This document shows positions 5,831 to 6,051 of a stretch of DNA of 6,051 bases, in pieces. The stretch comes from Anaerolineae bacterium. Lineage in GTDB: Bacteria; Chloroflexota; Anaerolineae; B4-G1; SLSP01. The number at the start of each line of letters is the position of its first letter. Position 1 is the first letter of the stretch. The notes under the pieces were generated by a model. That model saw only the letters and a program-made list of their open reading frames with translations, had not been told where the DNA came from and searched no databases. The position numbers were made by a program, and so were the translations under genes. Location: NCBI GenBank assembly GCA_016934645.1, contig JAFGSL010000387.1:1-6051 (forward strand), read 5' to 3'.

Positions 5831-6051
<221 letters not shown>

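Overview
The window is about 60% GC over most of its length and looks like a bacterial cell-envelope or surface-polysaccharide locus. It holds six confidently recognised protein genes, two of them cut or bounded by window edges, and one unassigned C-terminal fragment. A FemAB-type peptidoglycan-branching enzyme beside dTDP-rhamnose and glycosyltransferase genes, together with CACGAAT-type intergenic repeats, fits a Chloroflexota-like bacterium. That placement is an inference from style and no marker gene in the window proves it.

Layout. Positions 1-860 (minus strand) hold the N-terminal three quarters of a GT4 (RfaG/WbaP-like fold GT-B) glycosyltransferase that runs off the left edge. A 148-base divergent spacer follows. 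On the plus strand, a class I SAM-dependent methyltransferase (1009-1863) overlaps a FemAB-family aminoacyltransferase (1860-2891) through GTGA, so the two are probably translationally coupled. A 126-base gap filled with inverted CACGAAT repeats comes next. It is followed by rfbC (dTDP-4-dehydrorhamnose 3,5-epimerase, best start 3018) and, five bases later, a compact and divergent NodB/CE4 polysaccharide deacetylase (3584-4246). The deacetylase converges with a CPBP-family membrane protease (4268-5323, minus), which is visibly less GC-rich than its neighbours.

The right end (5324-6051) has no intact gene. It contains a candidate promoter and a structured leader for the CPBP gene, a 200-base purine-rich stretch that includes one canonical G-quadruplex motif, and the last 72 codons of a minus-strand protein (5831-6051) that enters from the right edge and may be a transposase.

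How the genes may work together: RfbC makes an intermediate of dTDP-L-rhamnose, the glycosyltransferase would use an activated sugar, and the methyltransferase and deacetylase could tailor the glycan or its precursor. FemAB would add amino acids to lipid II peptide stems. Together they suggest envelope assembly. Only the RfbC reaction can be named with confidence; the acceptors and substrates of the others cannot be read from the sequence. I found no CRISPR array, tRNA, rRNA or complete insertion sequence.
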